Positions 1-9,730 of a stretch of DNA of 64,000 nt are shown one piece after another. Position 1 is the first letter of the stretch, and each line of letters opens with the position of its first letter. Source of the DNA: Echinicola sp. 20G (lineage in GTDB: Bacteria; Bacteroidota; Bacteroidia; Cytophagales; Cyclobacteriaceae); NCBI RefSeq assembly GCF_015533855.1, contig NZ_AP024154.1, positions 1,925,001-1,989,000 of the forward strand. Direction: 5' to 3'. The position numbers and the translations under genes are program-made. The notes beneath the pieces were generated by a model. The model ran no database searches and was not told the origin of the DNA. It saw only the letters and a program-made list of their open reading frames with translations.

Positions 1-15
1 AACCCAAAATTATCC

Positions 16-1602
16 ATGGAAATACATGACATACTTCAGCCACTGGATTTTGCAGTAGTCGGCCTTTATCTAGTTACCCTAATTGGCATAGGTTATTGGG
101 TGAGTTTTAAGAAAAAAAGAGATGCCAATGAAAATCTGTTTTTGGCAGGCAATTCCCTGAGATGGCCCAGTATAGGCTTTACCATGTGGGGCACCAATGT
201 CGGCCCATCCATGTTGATTGCTTCCGCCAGTATTGGCTATACGACAGGAGTGGTAGCAGGTAATTTTGCTTGGTATGCTTTCATCTTTGTTTTTTTATTG
301 GCAGTAGTTTTTGCGCCAAGGTATTTGGGGACTCGGGTACAAACGCTTCCTGAATTTATGGGAAAACGCTTTGGACCTTCTACACAGAACATATTGGCAT
401 GGTACACCATCATCACTGTGCTAATCAGTTGGCTTTCCCTGACCTTATTTGCAGGAGGAATTTTGATCCGCCAGATTTTGAATTTGCCACTGTGGCTTTC
501 GGTAGTGATTCTGATTCTTATCGCTGCTTTTTTTACCATTGCAGGAGGACTTAAGGCCATTGCCTATACCAATGTTTTTCAAATGCTGCTATTAATTCTG
601 GTGTCGTTGGTGCTTACACTCACTGGTTTGTATAAAGTCGGAGGAGTTGGAGAGCTTGTTGCGAATACACCAGGGGAATATTGGAACCTGTTGTTGCCAG
701 CGGATGACCCCAATTATCCTTGGGTGGCTATTGCGCTGGGCTATCCGGTGATGGGAGTTTGGTTTTGGTGCACGGATCAGTCCATGGTACAATCTGTTTT
801 GGGCGCCAAAAACCTAAAAGAAGGTCAGCTGGGAGCTAATTTTACTGGTTGGTTAAAGATCTTGGATGTAGCCTTGTTTATTATCCCTGGCATCATTTGT
901 TATGTGTTGTTTCCCGATTTGGACAACCCGGATGAGGCGTACATGACCATGGTGACCAAACTGCTTCCTGTTGGAATGACCGGGCTTGTCATGGCGGTAT
1001 TGATCGCGGCATTGGTGAGTACAATTGATTCAGCATTGAATGCGCTGAGTACTGTTTTTACCATGGACATTTATGTGAAGAGGTATAGACCCGCCGCTAG
1101 CCAAAAGCAGATTGTCAAAGTTGGCCGGGTGGTGACTGTCTTGGGGGCCGTGATCGCCATTTTTCTGACTTTGGCGATTGACAGCATTAAGGGGCTGAAC
1201 CTCTTTGATGTTTTTCAGTCCATTTTGGGCTTTATCGCGCCACCAATGTCGGTGGTGTTTCTTTTTGGCGTGCTTTGGAGAAAAACAACCACCAAGGCTG
1301 CCAATACTGTATTGCTTTTTGGAACCATTTTGAGCTTAAGTATTGGTGTGCTGTATCTTTGGATATTCCCCAATGCCGAATATGTCTTTTGGCCTCATTT
1401 CCTACTGCTTTCATTTTATATTTTCGTGTTTTTGGCCGTGTTGATCATGGTGGTTTCCTATATCGACCGAAATAGAAAAGATCTATATGTAAACACTTTG
1501 GATTATGGAGCCATCCCAAAATTGACGAACCAGGTCAAATGGCTGTGGATTGCCTTGATCATCGTGATGGTAGGGATGTATTTGTTGTTTAATGGGCATT
1601 AG
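16..1602 (+). CDS. Sodium:solute symporter (SSS family), probable sugar transporter
   Basis: A 528-residue, very hydrophobic protein with about 13-14 membrane segments and no signal peptide, the usual size for the SSS family (SGLT/PutP type). The N-terminal part has the family-like run of a first helix followed by a charged loop and a GN-S-R-WPS-GFTMWGTNVGPS segment, typical of sugar-transporting members. It probably imports a sugar across the inner membrane using the sodium gradient. It is the first gene seen of a + strand glycosidase cluster, so the substrate is likely a sugar released by the enzymes downstream (inference). The start at 16 fits the first membrane helix; anything further upstream lies outside the window. 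Confidence 0.9.
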   Translation: MEIHDILQPLDFAVVGLYLVTLIGIGYWVSFKKKRDANENLFLAGNSLRWPSIGFTMWGTNVGPSMLIASASIGYTTGVVAGNFAWYAFIFVFLLAVVFAPRYLGTRVQTLPEFMGKRFGPSTQNILAWYTIITVLISWLSLTLFAGGILIRQILNLPLWLSVVILILIAAFFTIAGGLKAIAYTNVFQMLLLILVSLVLTLTGLYKVGGVGELVANTPGEYWNLLLPADDPNYPWVAIALGYPVMGVWFWCTDQSMVQSVLGAKNLKEGQLGANFTGWLKILDVALFIIPGIICYVLFPDLDNPDEAYMTMVTKLLPVGMTGLVMAVLIAALVSTIDSALNALSTVFTMDIYVKRYRPAASQKQIVKVGRVVTVLGAVIAIFLTLAIDSIKGLNLFDVFQSILGFIAPPMSVVFLFGVLWRKTTTKAANTVLLFGTILSLSIGVLYLWIFPNAEYVFWPHFLLLSFYIFVFLAVLIMVVSYIDRNRKDLYVNTLDYGAIPKLTNQVKWLWIALIIVMVGMYLLFNGH

Positions 1603-1604
1603 TT

Positions 1605-1667
1605 GTGAGACATGAGAAGGGAGTATTGAGTCTTGAGACATGAGACATAAGAACCAAGAGTAAAGAC
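1605..1667. repeat. Degenerate heptanucleotide array (9 units)
   Basis: Nine consecutive 7-nt units beginning 2 nt after the symporter stop codon: GTGAGAC, ATGAGAA, GGGAGTA, TTGAGTC, TTGAGAC, ATGAGAC, ATAAGAA, CCAAGAG, TAAAGAC. Consensus is about TTGAGAC. Related arrays occur in other gaps of the window. Confidence 0.75.
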
Positions 1668-1701
1668 AGGTGGGGTGAGTTTAAGCCTTTTTAAGTGATT
1701 C

Positions 1702-1740
1702 AGTTGAGCTTCTAACTCAACTTTTGAAATGCCAAGGCAT
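1702..1740. repeat. Serial short hairpins
   Basis: Two adjacent perfect hairpins: AGTTGAG/CTCAACT (1702-1708 with 1716-1722) and ATGCC/GGCAT (1729-1733 with 1736-1740). They resemble the serial-hairpin elements at 18024-18147 and 44755-44820. Neither is followed by a T tract, so a terminator role is not evident. Confidence 0.5.
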
Positions 1741-1863
1741 AGTCCACGGCATAACTAAATCTCCATTTTGATGAATTCAGGGGTACGGGAATGTGCAGGA
1801 TGGAGAATTGGGATTAGGATCCCATTTTTAGAACAAATAACCAATTGATACAATAAACCTCCA

Positions 1864-4053
1864 ATGGAAACCCGAAAATATACTCTTCTCCTATTATTTA
1901 TTATGCTGTGTTTTGCCCCATTTAAGACGCAGGCACAGGAATCAGACGCTCAAGCTACGTGGATATGGTATCCTGGAGATTATGAAATCTGGTTAAGCAA
2001 TAAAATGCAAGCCAGAAGGACAGAGCGGGGCGCTTTTTTGCCACCTCTTTGGCGGTATTACAGTCCTTATGCTCTGGTGACTTTTAGGAAAGAGTTTACA
2101 CTTCCTGCCAAAGATGAAATATCCATTGCTACCGAGGGACAATTTAAACTTCAGATCGATGGAATGCAGCAACATGGATCATCCCGAAAGATTAGCATTC
2201 CCGCCGGAAAGCACACAGTCGTTATCAAAGTCTATAACCAAGAACGTGTACCGGCGGTATTTATCCAAGGAGATTACTTGGTAACCGATGAGAGTTGGGA
2301 GGTGACCTATGAGGACAAGGAGTGGATAGACGAAACCGGCAAGGCTTCTGACCAATCTGGTACCAACTGGGAAGCAGTAGGGACCTGGGATTTTAATTCT
2401 GCTGATAATTTGCCTTCGGAATTTCAACTGTCCACCACCCCTCAATTTGCAAAAGCTGTAATGTCAGCAGGCAATGGAGAACTAATTGATTTTGGTAAGG
2501 AGACTTTTGGATATATCCAGTTCCACGGTTTGGAAGGAGAGGGGAATGTCAATGTCTATTACGGTGAATCTGAGGAAGAGGCCATGGACAGCACTTACTG
2601 TGAGACTTTAGATTACCTTCACTTTGACGGTAGCCAAGAGGAGGAGTACACGGTTAAAAACTCCAAGGCTTTCCGCTACGTACAGGTACAGCATGATCCT
2701 GAAGTCAGCTACGATTCCATTTCGATGCTGTATGAATATTTGCCTGTTGAATACCGCGGCGAATGGAATTCCTCCGATGAGCTGCTGAACGAAATTTGGG
2801 ATGTTTCCGCTTACACCATGCACCTGAATACCCGAGAGTTTTTCTTGGATGGAATCAAGCGGGATCGCTGGATCTGGTCAGGGGATGCCTACCAAAGTTA
2901 CCTGATGAACTATTATCTTTTCTTTGACAATGCCTCCGTGCGCAGGACATTGTTGGCCTTAAGAGGTAAGGAACCAGTGTCCAGTCACATGAATACGATT
3001 ATGGATTATTCTTTTTATTGGTTTGTGGGGATTTATGATTATTACCTGTACTCGGGTGATGAGGAATTTATCAAGAACTTTTATCCCCGGATGGTAAGCA
3101 TGATGGATTTTTGTTTGGAAAGAAGAAATGAAAATGGCATGATGGAAGGATTGCCGGGTGATTGGATTTTTATTGATTGGGCAGATGGGTTGAGCAAGCA
3201 GGGTGAAGTAAGTTTTGAGCAGATGCTGCTGGCCAGAAGCTTGGAGGCGATGGCAGTAAGCGCCGAAATAGCAGGGGATCAAGAAGGGCATCAAAAATAC
3301 CAAAAGCTGTCCGATGAGATGAAGAAAAAGCTGTTTGAGGTGTTTTGGTCAAAGGATCACAAAGCTATAATGCATCAGCGTGTCGATGGTAAAGTACTCG
3401 ACAATGTCACCCGTTATGCCAATATGTTTGGGATATTCTTTGATTACTTCTCTGAGGATCAAAAAGAAGCGGTCAAACAATCTGTGTTGCTAAACGATAA
3501 TGTCCAGAAAATCACCACACCTTATATGCGCTTCTATGAACTGGAAGCCCTCTGTGCAATGGGAGAGCAAGAATTTGTACTTGATGAAATTCGTGATTAT
3601 TGGGGAGGAATGCTGGATTTGGGAGCCACGTCTTTCTGGGAAAAGTATGATCCGAATGAGTCTGGAAACGAACATTTGTCCATGTATGGACGGCCTTATG
3701 GTAAGAGCCTTTGCCACGCTTGGGGAGCTAGCCCAATTTACCTTTTTGGCAAATATTACTTGGGTGTAAAACCCCTTTCTGCAGGATATAAAAGCTACGA
3801 AATACGTCCAAAGCTAGGAGGGCTGGAATGGATGGAAGGAAAAGTGCCGACGCCAAATGGAGCTATTTCCGTGTATTGCTCCACTAATGAAATCAAGGTT
3901 TCTTCTGATGAGGGAGAGGGTATCTTGCTATTTAAAAGTAAGTCTAAGCCAAAGACAAATCTAGGAGAAGTCAAAACTTTGGGCGATGGTGAATATAAGC
4001 TTTTCCTAGAGGCTGGGAAGGAATATTTGTTGAAATACAAGGCAGTGGAGTAG
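1864..4053 (+). CDS. Alpha-L-rhamnosidase-like glycoside hydrolase (GH78 type), secreted
   Basis: A 729-residue protein with a signal peptide (residues 1-24, ending TQAQ). N-terminal beta-sandwich modules containing a WIWYPGD motif are followed from about residue 300 by an (alpha/alpha)6-barrel. The barrel entry DGIKRDRWIWSGDA is the degenerate GH78 form of the usual D-R-x-x-GD-A block that carries a catalytic acid; FWEKYDPNESG near residue 590 is the likely second catalytic region. A short C-terminal beta domain closes the protein. GH78 enzymes release terminal alpha-L-rhamnose from pectin side chains or glycosides. Followed 89 nt later by a GH2 gene. Family call is good; exact substrate is unknown. 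Confidence 0.82.
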   Translation: METRKYTLLLLFIMLCFAPFKTQAQESDAQATWIWYPGDYEIWLSNKMQARRTERGAFLPPLWRYYSPYALVTFRKEFTLPAKDEISIATEGQFKLQIDGMQQHGSSRKISIPAGKHTVVIKVYNQERVPAVFIQGDYLVTDESWEVTYEDKEWIDETGKASDQSGTNWEAVGTWDFNSADNLPSEFQLSTTPQFAKAVMSAGNGELIDFGKETFGYIQFHGLEGEGNVNVYYGESEEEAMDSTYCETLDYLHFDGSQEEEYTVKNSKAFRYVQVQHDPEVSYDSISMLYEYLPVEYRGEWNSSDELLNEIWDVSAYTMHLNTREFFLDGIKRDRWIWSGDAYQSYLMNYYLFFDNASVRRTLLALRGKEPVSSHMNTIMDYSFYWFVGIYDYYLYSGDEEFIKNFYPRMVSMMDFCLERRNENGMMEGLPGDWIFIDWADGLSKQGEVSFEQMLLARSLEAMAVSAEIAGDQEGHQKYQKLSDEMKKKLFEVFWSKDHKAIMHQRVDGKVLDNVTRYANMFGIFFDYFSEDQKEAVKQSVLLNDNVQKITTPYMRFYELEALCAMGEQEFVLDEIRDYWGGMLDLGATSFWEKYDPNESGNEHLSMYGRPYGKSLCHAWGASPIYLFGKYYLGVKPLSAGYKSYEIRPKLGGLEWMEGKVPTPNGAISVYCSTNEIKVSSDEGEGILLFKSKSKPKTNLGEVKTLGDGEYKLFLEAGKEYLLKYKAVE

Positions 4054-4142
4054 TGTAATAAATGTCTTGCTTAATAAATCCTCGTTGCGAAGGAGGATTG
4101 GTAAAAGCGGATAATAAATATGAAATATAAGAATCAATCATA

Positions 4143-6995
4143 ATGACCAGATCAATACGAATCCATAAATTTTTTTTAGGACTTGCAGCTGTTTTTGCAG
4201 TGTCGGGGTTGAAAGCCCAAGAAACGGAAATCCAGTACCTGTCCGGTAAGGGTTATCAAGATACCAAGGAGTGGGAATTCAAAATTTCCGGAGGCCGAAA
4301 TAGCGAGGAGTGGAGCACCATCAGTGTGCCTTCTGTGTGGGAACAAGAAGGATTTGGGAAGTACCAATACGGCATTAAATTTTACGGAAAGCCTTTTCCT
4401 GAAGGGATAGCGGATGAAGTGGGTGAGTACAAATATACCTTTGATGTGCCCAAGGATTGGGAGAACAAGTTGGTAAGAATTGTTTTTGATGGATCCATGA
4501 CCGATACAGAAGTAAGGGTCAATGGTCGCTCGGCAGGTGATAGGCATCAAGGAGCATTTTACCGTTTTAAATACGATATCACTGATCTGCTAAAATATGG
4601 AAAGCAAAATCTCCTGGAAGTGACAGTCAGCAAGGAATCTTCCAATGCCAGTGTCAACTTAGCGGAAAGAAGGGCCGATTATTGGAATTTCGGAGGGATC
4701 TTCCGACCAGTGTTTTTGGAAGCTTTTCCCGCAAAATTCATTGACCGTACTGCCATTGATGCGCAAGCCAATGGACAGTTCAGGGCAGAAGTTTTTTTGG
4801 GGCATGCGAGTTCACAAGATATGAAGGTGGTGGCCAAAGTGATCGATAAGGGAGGAAAGCCTGTGGGGAAGCCAATAGAGCAATCCATCACCAAGGGAGG
4901 AGACAAGGTGATTTTGGAAAGCACCTTTCAGGGAGTTGACCTTTGGACAGCGGAAACGCCAAACCTTTATCACATACAGTTTTCCCTTTATGATGGAGAT
5001 AAACTGGTACATCAGATTGATGATCGTTTTGGTTTTCGCTCTATCGAGCTAAAGGCCAGTGATGGTATTTACATTAATGGCCAGCGGGTGCTGATGAAGG
5101 GGGTAAACAAACACAGCTTCTGGCCTGAATCCGGTAGGACGCTGAACAAAGAATTGAACTATGCAGATGCCAAGCTCATCAAGGAGATGAACATGAACGC
5201 CGTACGGCTTTCGCATTACCCATCCGACCCAGAGTTTTTGGATGCTTGTGATGAACTGGGACTATATGTGCTCCATGAGCTGGGAGGCTGGCACGGCCAT
5301 TATGATGAAGCCATCGGTATAAAGCTGGTGGAGGAGTTGGTGACAAGGGATGTGAACCACCCCAGCGTCATCTTCTGGGACAATGGCAATGAGGGTGGTT
5401 GGAACACAGAACTTGATGATGAATTTGCGAAGTGGGATCCCCAGAACCGACCCGTGCTTCATCCGCAGCAATTGCTGAGTGGCGTAGAGACGATGCACTA
5501 TCGCTCCTATGGGGAGACAGAAGAATATTTTAGGGGAGACTATATCTTTATGCCCACGGAGTTTTTACATGGGCTGTATGACGGTGGCCATGGCGCTGGC
5601 CTATTTGACTATTGGGAAATGATGCGCCAACATCCCCGAAGTGGTGGGGGCTTCCTTTGGGTATTTGCCGATGAGGGCATCGCCCGAACTGATCAGGATG
5701 GCCGAATAGATAATCAGGGAAACTATGGAGCGGATGGTATCGTGGGACCTCACCATGAAAAAGAAGGAAGTTTCTTTACGATCAAGGAAGTTTGGTCTCC
5801 GGTGATGGTCATGCATGAGGATCAGTTGGCGAGTGATTTTGATGGTGTTTTTAAAGTAGAAAATAGGTATGATTTTACCAACCTGAAAGCCTGTACTTTC
5901 GAATGGTCTCTGGCGGAATTTTATGATCCGCAAGTAGGCCAAAGTGGCCATAAGGTCATTCAATCAGGTGAACTAAATGGCCCAGATGTGGCTCCACATG
6001 GTGAGGGCAAAATTACAATTTCCCTACCATCCAATTGGAAGGAAGCAGATGTCCTGTACTTGACGGCCAAGAATCCAGAAGGTGAAGCATTGTGGACCTG
6101 GCATTTCACTTGGGGGCAGTCAAAGCAGTATCTACAGGCAGGTGCTGGAACAGTCGAATTGGAAGAGAATGAAGTAAGCTATGTGGTTTCTTCGGAAGAT
6201 TTACAAGTGACTTTCAGTAAGGAAAACGGACAAATTTCCACTATCAAGGAAGGAGGAAAGGATATTACTTTTACTGGTGGACCACGCTTTGTGGCTGCCA
6301 GAAGAGGCGATAGGACATTGGATGGGACGGTAGACCCTGAATTTGAAAAGGGGATGGATAGGATTTACAAGGAATTGGATTTGGAGCAGGAATTAAGGAT
6401 GATCAATGCAGAGAAGAAAGACGGAAATGTGATAGTGAAAGCAAGTTATTTTGGTCCTTTGGAAGAGGTAGTTTGGACCATTCAGCCAGGAGGATTGTTA
6501 CAACTGGATTATACCTATGCTTATAGTGGAGTGGTGGAACTCATGGGGGTAAGTTTTGACTACCCTGAAGAAAAAGTAAAGGGCATCCGTTGGCTGGGAG
6601 AAGGTCCTTACCGCTCTTGGCAAAACCGAATTCACGGTACCACCTTGGATATCTGGGGAAACGATTACAATGATCCTATTCCCGGAGAATCCTTCACCTA
6701 TCCAGAGTTCAAAGGCTATTTTCATGATTGGCATTGGGCGGAATTTGAGACTGAGGAAGGAAAAATCTACATGGCCAATGACCAGCAGGATAATTACCTG
6801 GGTGTTTACACACCTAGGGACGGCAGAGACGCCCTGTTGTACACCTTGCCCCAAACAGGAATTGCAGTCTTTGACGTGATTCCTGGGGTGAGAAACAAGG
6901 TAAATGCTACCGATTTGGTAGGTCCTTCTTCCCAACCCAAGCATGTAAGCGGCTCGAAATCCAGAAGGGTTTATTTTAAATTTAAAGCAAATTAA
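4143..6995 (+). CDS. GH2 family glycoside hydrolase (beta-galactosidase-like)
   Basis: A 950-residue secreted enzyme with a signal peptide ending near LKAQ. Order: GH2 sugar-binding sandwich (SVPSVWEQEGFG), immunoglobulin-like domain, TIM barrel (from about 300), then a C-terminal region resembling the small-chain domain of LacZ (WLGEGPYRSWQNR). The motif WDNGNEGGW supplies the probable acid/base E417, and PTEFLHG the probable nucleophile E473. Known GH2 activities include beta-galactosidase, beta-glucuronidase and beta-mannosidase; the sequence does not decide among them. It lies 89 nt after the GH78-like gene and probably shares a transcript with it. Confidence 0.85.
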   Translation: MTRSIRIHKFFLGLAAVFAVSGLKAQETEIQYLSGKGYQDTKEWEFKISGGRNSEEWSTISVPSVWEQEGFGKYQYGIKFYGKPFPEGIADEVGEYKYTFDVPKDWENKLVRIVFDGSMTDTEVRVNGRSAGDRHQGAFYRFKYDITDLLKYGKQNLLEVTVSKESSNASVNLAERRADYWNFGGIFRPVFLEAFPAKFIDRTAIDAQANGQFRAEVFLGHASSQDMKVVAKVIDKGGKPVGKPIEQSITKGGDKVILESTFQGVDLWTAETPNLYHIQFSLYDGDKLVHQIDDRFGFRSIELKASDGIYINGQRVLMKGVNKHSFWPESGRTLNKELNYADAKLIKEMNMNAVRLSHYPSDPEFLDACDELGLYVLHELGGWHGHYDEAIGIKLVEELVTRDVNHPSVIFWDNGNEGGWNTELDDEFAKWDPQNRPVLHPQQLLSGVETMHYRSYGETEEYFRGDYIFMPTEFLHGLYDGGHGAGLFDYWEMMRQHPRSGGGFLWVFADEGIARTDQDGRIDNQGNYGADGIVGPHHEKEGSFFTIKEVWSPVMVMHEDQLASDFDGVFKVENRYDFTNLKACTFEWSLAEFYDPQVGQSGHKVIQSGELNGPDVAPHGEGKITISLPSNWKEADVLYLTAKNPEGEALWTWHFTWGQSKQYLQAGAGTVELEENEVSYVVSSEDLQVTFSKENGQISTIKEGGKDITFTGGPRFVAARRGDRTLDGTVDPEFEKGMDRIYKELDLEQELRMINAEKKDGNVIVKASYFGPLEEVVWTIQPGGLLQLDYTYAYSGVVELMGVSFDYPEEKVKGIRWLGEGPYRSWQNRIHGTTLDIWGNDYNDPIPGESFTYPEFKGYFHDWHWAEFETEEGKIYMANDQQDNYLGVYTPRDGRDALLYTLPQTGIAVFDVIPGVRNKVNATDLVGPSSQPKHVSGSKSRRVYFKFKAN

Positions 6996-7103
6996 TTCAG
7001 TCTATGGCGGCAGGAAGAGGGAAAGATATCTTTTAGGAGATGACTGAGTGTAATGTTAAGTCATGAAAATACCCGAAATAATTTAATGACTTGATACTTT
7101 TTG

Positions 7104-7111
7104 TATTTTTG
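7104..7111 (+). promoter_or_regulatory. Candidate Bacteroidetes -7 element before the oxidoreductase
   Basis: TATTTTTG fits the Bacteroidetes primary-sigma -7 consensus TAnnTTTG, about 95 nt upstream of the oxidoreductase start. No convincing -33 element sits at the usual distance. Confidence 0.35.
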
Positions 7112-7206
7112 GCCTAAAGTAAAGAGTAGGGCAAGTTTGTATAATATGAGCTTGCCTCTGTCCTAAAATGGCATACTCGATAGGAAAATTTTTAAACGGT
7201 TAGGTA

Positions 7207-8241
7207 ATGAAAATTCAGATCATTGGAGCTGGGGGGATAGTGAGGGATGCCCATTTACCCGCTTACCAATTAGCAAATTTTGAGGTAGCAGGGATTTTTG
7301 ATGTAGATGAGGCCAAGGCCCATAAGCTAGCAGAAGAGTTTTCGATTCCCGATGTCTATTCATCGATCGCTAAAATGACAGCCACTGCCGATAAGGAAAC
7401 GGTTTTTGACGTAGCAGTACCGGGAAAAGTGGTGTTACAGGTTCTGAGCGAATTGCCCGATGAGGCAGTGGTTTTGATCCAAAAGCCCATGGGGGATGAC
7501 TTGGAATCTGCCCAAGCTATTTTAGAATTATGTCGAAAGAAAAAACTTAAAGCTGGCATTAATTTTCAAATGCGCTATGCGCCTTACATTCAAAAAGCGA
7601 GGGAGATCATTTCCTCAGGTCAACTCGGTGAGCTTTGTGATATTGAGATCAAGATTAATGTCTTTACTCCATGGCATTTGTGGGACTTTTTGTTTTCATC
7701 AGAGAGGGTGGAGATTCTTTATCACAGTATTCATTATGTGGATTTGGTCAGATCTTTTTTAGGCAATCCCAATAAAATATATGCCAAGACAGTCAAGCAT
7801 CCCAAAATGCAAAAGCTGGCATCTGTAAAAAGCAATATCATCATGGATTATGGTGAAATGCTCCAAGCCAATATATTGACCAATCATGCGCATGAATTTG
7901 GATTGAAACATCAGCAATCTTATGTCAAAATTGAAGGAACAAAAGGGGCGGTTATGGTGGAAATGGGGCTTTACAAAGATTACCCCAGGGGCACAGCCGA
8001 TAAATTTGAATATTTGATACTGGAAGAAGGGAAAAAGCCTGAATGGCAGGAGGTGAAGATTGATGGGACATGGTTTCCTCATGCGTTTATTGGCACTATG
8101 GCCGAGATGAAAAAAGCACTGGAAGATCCTTCTTATGTCCCTGATAACAGTGTGGAAGATTGTATTTACACCATGGCCTGTGTGGAAGCGGCTTATGCAT
8201 CCAGTGATACCGGAGGTGTCCAGCTAAAGGGCGATTTTTGA
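7207..8241 (+). CDS. Gfo/Idh/MocA-family NAD(P)-dependent oxidoreductase
   Basis: A 344-residue cytoplasmic protein. The N-terminal Rossmann fold shows IIGAGGIVRDAHLPAY (residues 5-20); the family catalytic signature is seen as IQKPMGDD with K93-P94; the C-terminal half is the typical open-sheet substrate domain. Members oxidise or reduce sugars, inositols and sugar lactones; the apiose dehydrogenase ApsD belongs to this family. It is followed by a RuBisCO-like protein and a sugar-acid kinase, suggesting it oxidises a pectin-derived sugar or sugar acid feeding them (inference). It sits 211 nt after the GH2 gene with a possible promoter of its own. Confidence 0.88.
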   Translation: MKIQIIGAGGIVRDAHLPAYQLANFEVAGIFDVDEAKAHKLAEEFSIPDVYSSIAKMTATADKETVFDVAVPGKVVLQVLSELPDEAVVLIQKPMGDDLESAQAILELCRKKKLKAGINFQMRYAPYIQKAREIISSGQLGELCDIEIKINVFTPWHLWDFLFSSERVEILYHSIHYVDLVRSFLGNPNKIYAKTVKHPKMQKLASVKSNIIMDYGEMLQANILTNHAHEFGLKHQQSYVKIEGTKGAVMVEMGLYKDYPRGTADKFEYLILEEGKKPEWQEVKIDGTWFPHAFIGTMAEMKKALEDPSYVPDNSVEDCIYTMACVEAAYASSDTGGVQLKGDF

Positions 8242-8380
8242 AGATTTCATTTCCCTGAAAGCTTTGCCCACTAATCCTGAGTCGACACGAATTTTTTGCT
8301 TCACTTTAATTTTCATAACAACTTGATTAGCTGTTTCTACAAGCAGGTAAGTTCAGGATGCTAAGGCCGTACAAGCTATA

Positions 8381-8388
8381 TACATTTG
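8381..8388 (+). promoter_or_regulatory. Candidate -7 promoter element for the RuBisCO-like gene
   Basis: TACATTTG matches TAnnTTTG exactly, 95 nt upstream of the preferred start codon at 8483. The -33 region is weak. A transcript starting here would carry the hairpin at 8414-8442 near its 5' end. Confidence 0.45.
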
Positions 8389-8413
8389 TTCATAGGGTTT
8401 TATTAGGTTTTTA

Positions 8414-8448
8414 GTAGGACGGGAGCCATACTCCTGTCTTACTTTTTT
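8414..8448 (+). terminator. Terminator-like hairpin in the leader of the RuBisCO-like gene
   Basis: GTAGGACGGGAG (8414-8425) pairs along 12 positions, two or three of them G-U, with CTCCTGTCTTAC (8431-8442), followed at once by six T. It could end read-through from the oxidoreductase gene. Because it lies between a -7-like element and the start codon it might also act as an attenuator. Confidence 0.6.
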
Positions 8449-8482
8449 CATGTGTGAGGCCTTTGTCCTGCCCTTAATACCT

Positions 8483-9730
8483 ATGGAAAGAATTACTGCA
8501 ACATATTATATAGAAACACCCTATGCGGTGGAGAAGGCAGCTCAAGTATTGGCCGGGGAGCAATCCTCCGGCACTTTTGTGGCTGTGCCGGGAGAAACGG
8601 AAGCCATAAAACAGCGCTTTGCTGCGCGTGTGGAAGAAATAGAAGAACTGGAGACAGTTCGTGAGCCAGCCATCCCTGGGGCCATTTCACCATCAGGCCA
8701 ATATCACCGAGCCATGGTCAAAGTGTCCTGGTCCATAGAGAATTTTGGCTATAACCTGCCCACCATGGTTTCTACCTTACAAGGAAACCTGTATGAAATC
8801 ACGCAATTTACCGGGCTGAAGTTAATGGATCTCGAAGTGCCGAGCTCTTTTGCAGCGCATTTCTCCGGACCCAACTTTGGCATTAAAGGCTGTAGGGAAT
8901 TGACAGGGGTGGCTATGGGGAGGCCTTTAATTGGTACGATTATTAAGCCCAGCATTGGCATGAGCCCGGAAGAAACAGCTGCTTTGGTCAAGACCTTGGC
9001 CAAAGCAGGAATAGATTTTATCAAGGATGATGAGCTGATGGGCTCTTCAGCTAATTCACCTTTTGACAAAAGGGTGGAGGCGATCATGAAGGTGATCAAT
9101 GAACATGCCGATAAAACAGGAAAAAAGGTCATGTACGCCTTTAATATATCCGATGAAATGGATGCAATGTACCGCCATTACGACAAGGTTTTGGTAAGTG
9201 GGGGGACATGTGCCATGATAAGCATCAATAGTGTTGGCCTGGCTGGGGTAAAAGCCATTTGTGATCGTGGTGAACTGGCCATTCATGCCCACAGAAATGG
9301 TTGGGGCATGCTGAACCGGCACCCTTTGTTGGGGATAGATTTTAGGGCCTACCAAAAAATTTGGAGGCTGGCAGGGGTTGACCAGCTACATGTCAATGGT
9401 ATCCAAAACAAGTTCTGGGAATCTGATGATTCAGTGGTCAATTCTATAGAGGCTTGTTTAAAACCCATGTTAGGAGGCTATGAGGTGATGCCAGTGGTCT
9501 CATCAGGCCAATGGGGCGGCCAAGCTCCTGAGACTTACAGAAGGACCAGTACTACGGATCTTTTATATATGGCCGGTGGAGGTATCATGGCTCATCCAGC
9601 AGGTCCTGCGGGAGGAGTAAGGGCATTGCAGCAAGCTTGGGAAGCCGCGGTGAATGGGCTGTCTGTCGAAGAGGCAGCGAAGAAATATGAGGAATTTGGG
9701 TTGTCGGTAGAAAAATTTGGTAAAAAGTAA
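8483..9730 (+). CDS. RuBisCO-like protein (form IV/RLP), probable sugar-acid phosphate decarboxylase or transcarboxylase/hydrolase
   Basis: 415 residues from ATG 8483 (MERITATYY); the longer reading from 8450 would begin directly after a terminator-like T tract and adds eleven residues unlike the family. Numbered from 8483, it keeps K155 (IIKPSIG), the carbamylated-lysine metal site K181/D183/E184 (FIKDDE), H268/H270/R271 (HAHRNGW), a loop-6 lysine K310 and phosphate-binding S340-S341-G and G365-G367. It should thus bind Mg2+ and a phosphorylated substrate. It differs from true RuBisCO in these surroundings and there is no small subunit. With the DUF1537 kinase overlapping its stop codon it resembles the OiaX/XacX group acting on 3-oxo-isoapionate 4-phosphate in D-apiose catabolism; which reaction it performs cannot be read from sequence. 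Confidence 0.88.
   Translation: MERITATYYIETPYAVEKAAQVLAGEQSSGTFVAVPGETEAIKQRFAARVEEIEELETVREPAIPGAISPSGQYHRAMVKVSWSIENFGYNLPTMVSTLQGNLYEITQFTGLKLMDLEVPSSFAAHFSGPNFGIKGCRELTGVAMGRPLIGTIIKPSIGMSPEETAALVKTLAKAGIDFIKDDELMGSSANSPFDKRVEAIMKVINEHADKTGKKVMYAFNISDEMDAMYRHYDKVLVSGGTCAMISINSVGLAGVKAICDRGELAIHAHRNGWGMLNRHPLLGIDFRAYQKIWRLAGVDQLHVNGIQNKFWESDDSVVNSIEACLKPMLGGYEVMPVVSSGQWGGQAPETYRRTSTTDLLYMAGGGIMAHPAGPAGGVRALQQAWEAAVNGLSVEEAAKKYEEFGLSVEKFGKK

Noticed and set aside
4143-6995. Assigning the GH2 enzyme as beta-galactosidase or beta-glucuronidase
   Set aside because: Catalytic glutamates are visible but specificity residues cannot be judged from sequence alone.
8450-8482. Upstream ATG start for the RuBisCO-like protein
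   Set aside because: It begins 2 nt after a terminator T tract and adds residues unlike the family; ATG 8483 gives the normal N terminus.
8483-9730. A true carbon-fixing RuBisCO
   Set aside because: Motifs around loop 6 and the KPSIG region differ, there is no small subunit or phosphoribulokinase, and context is sugar-acid catabolism.
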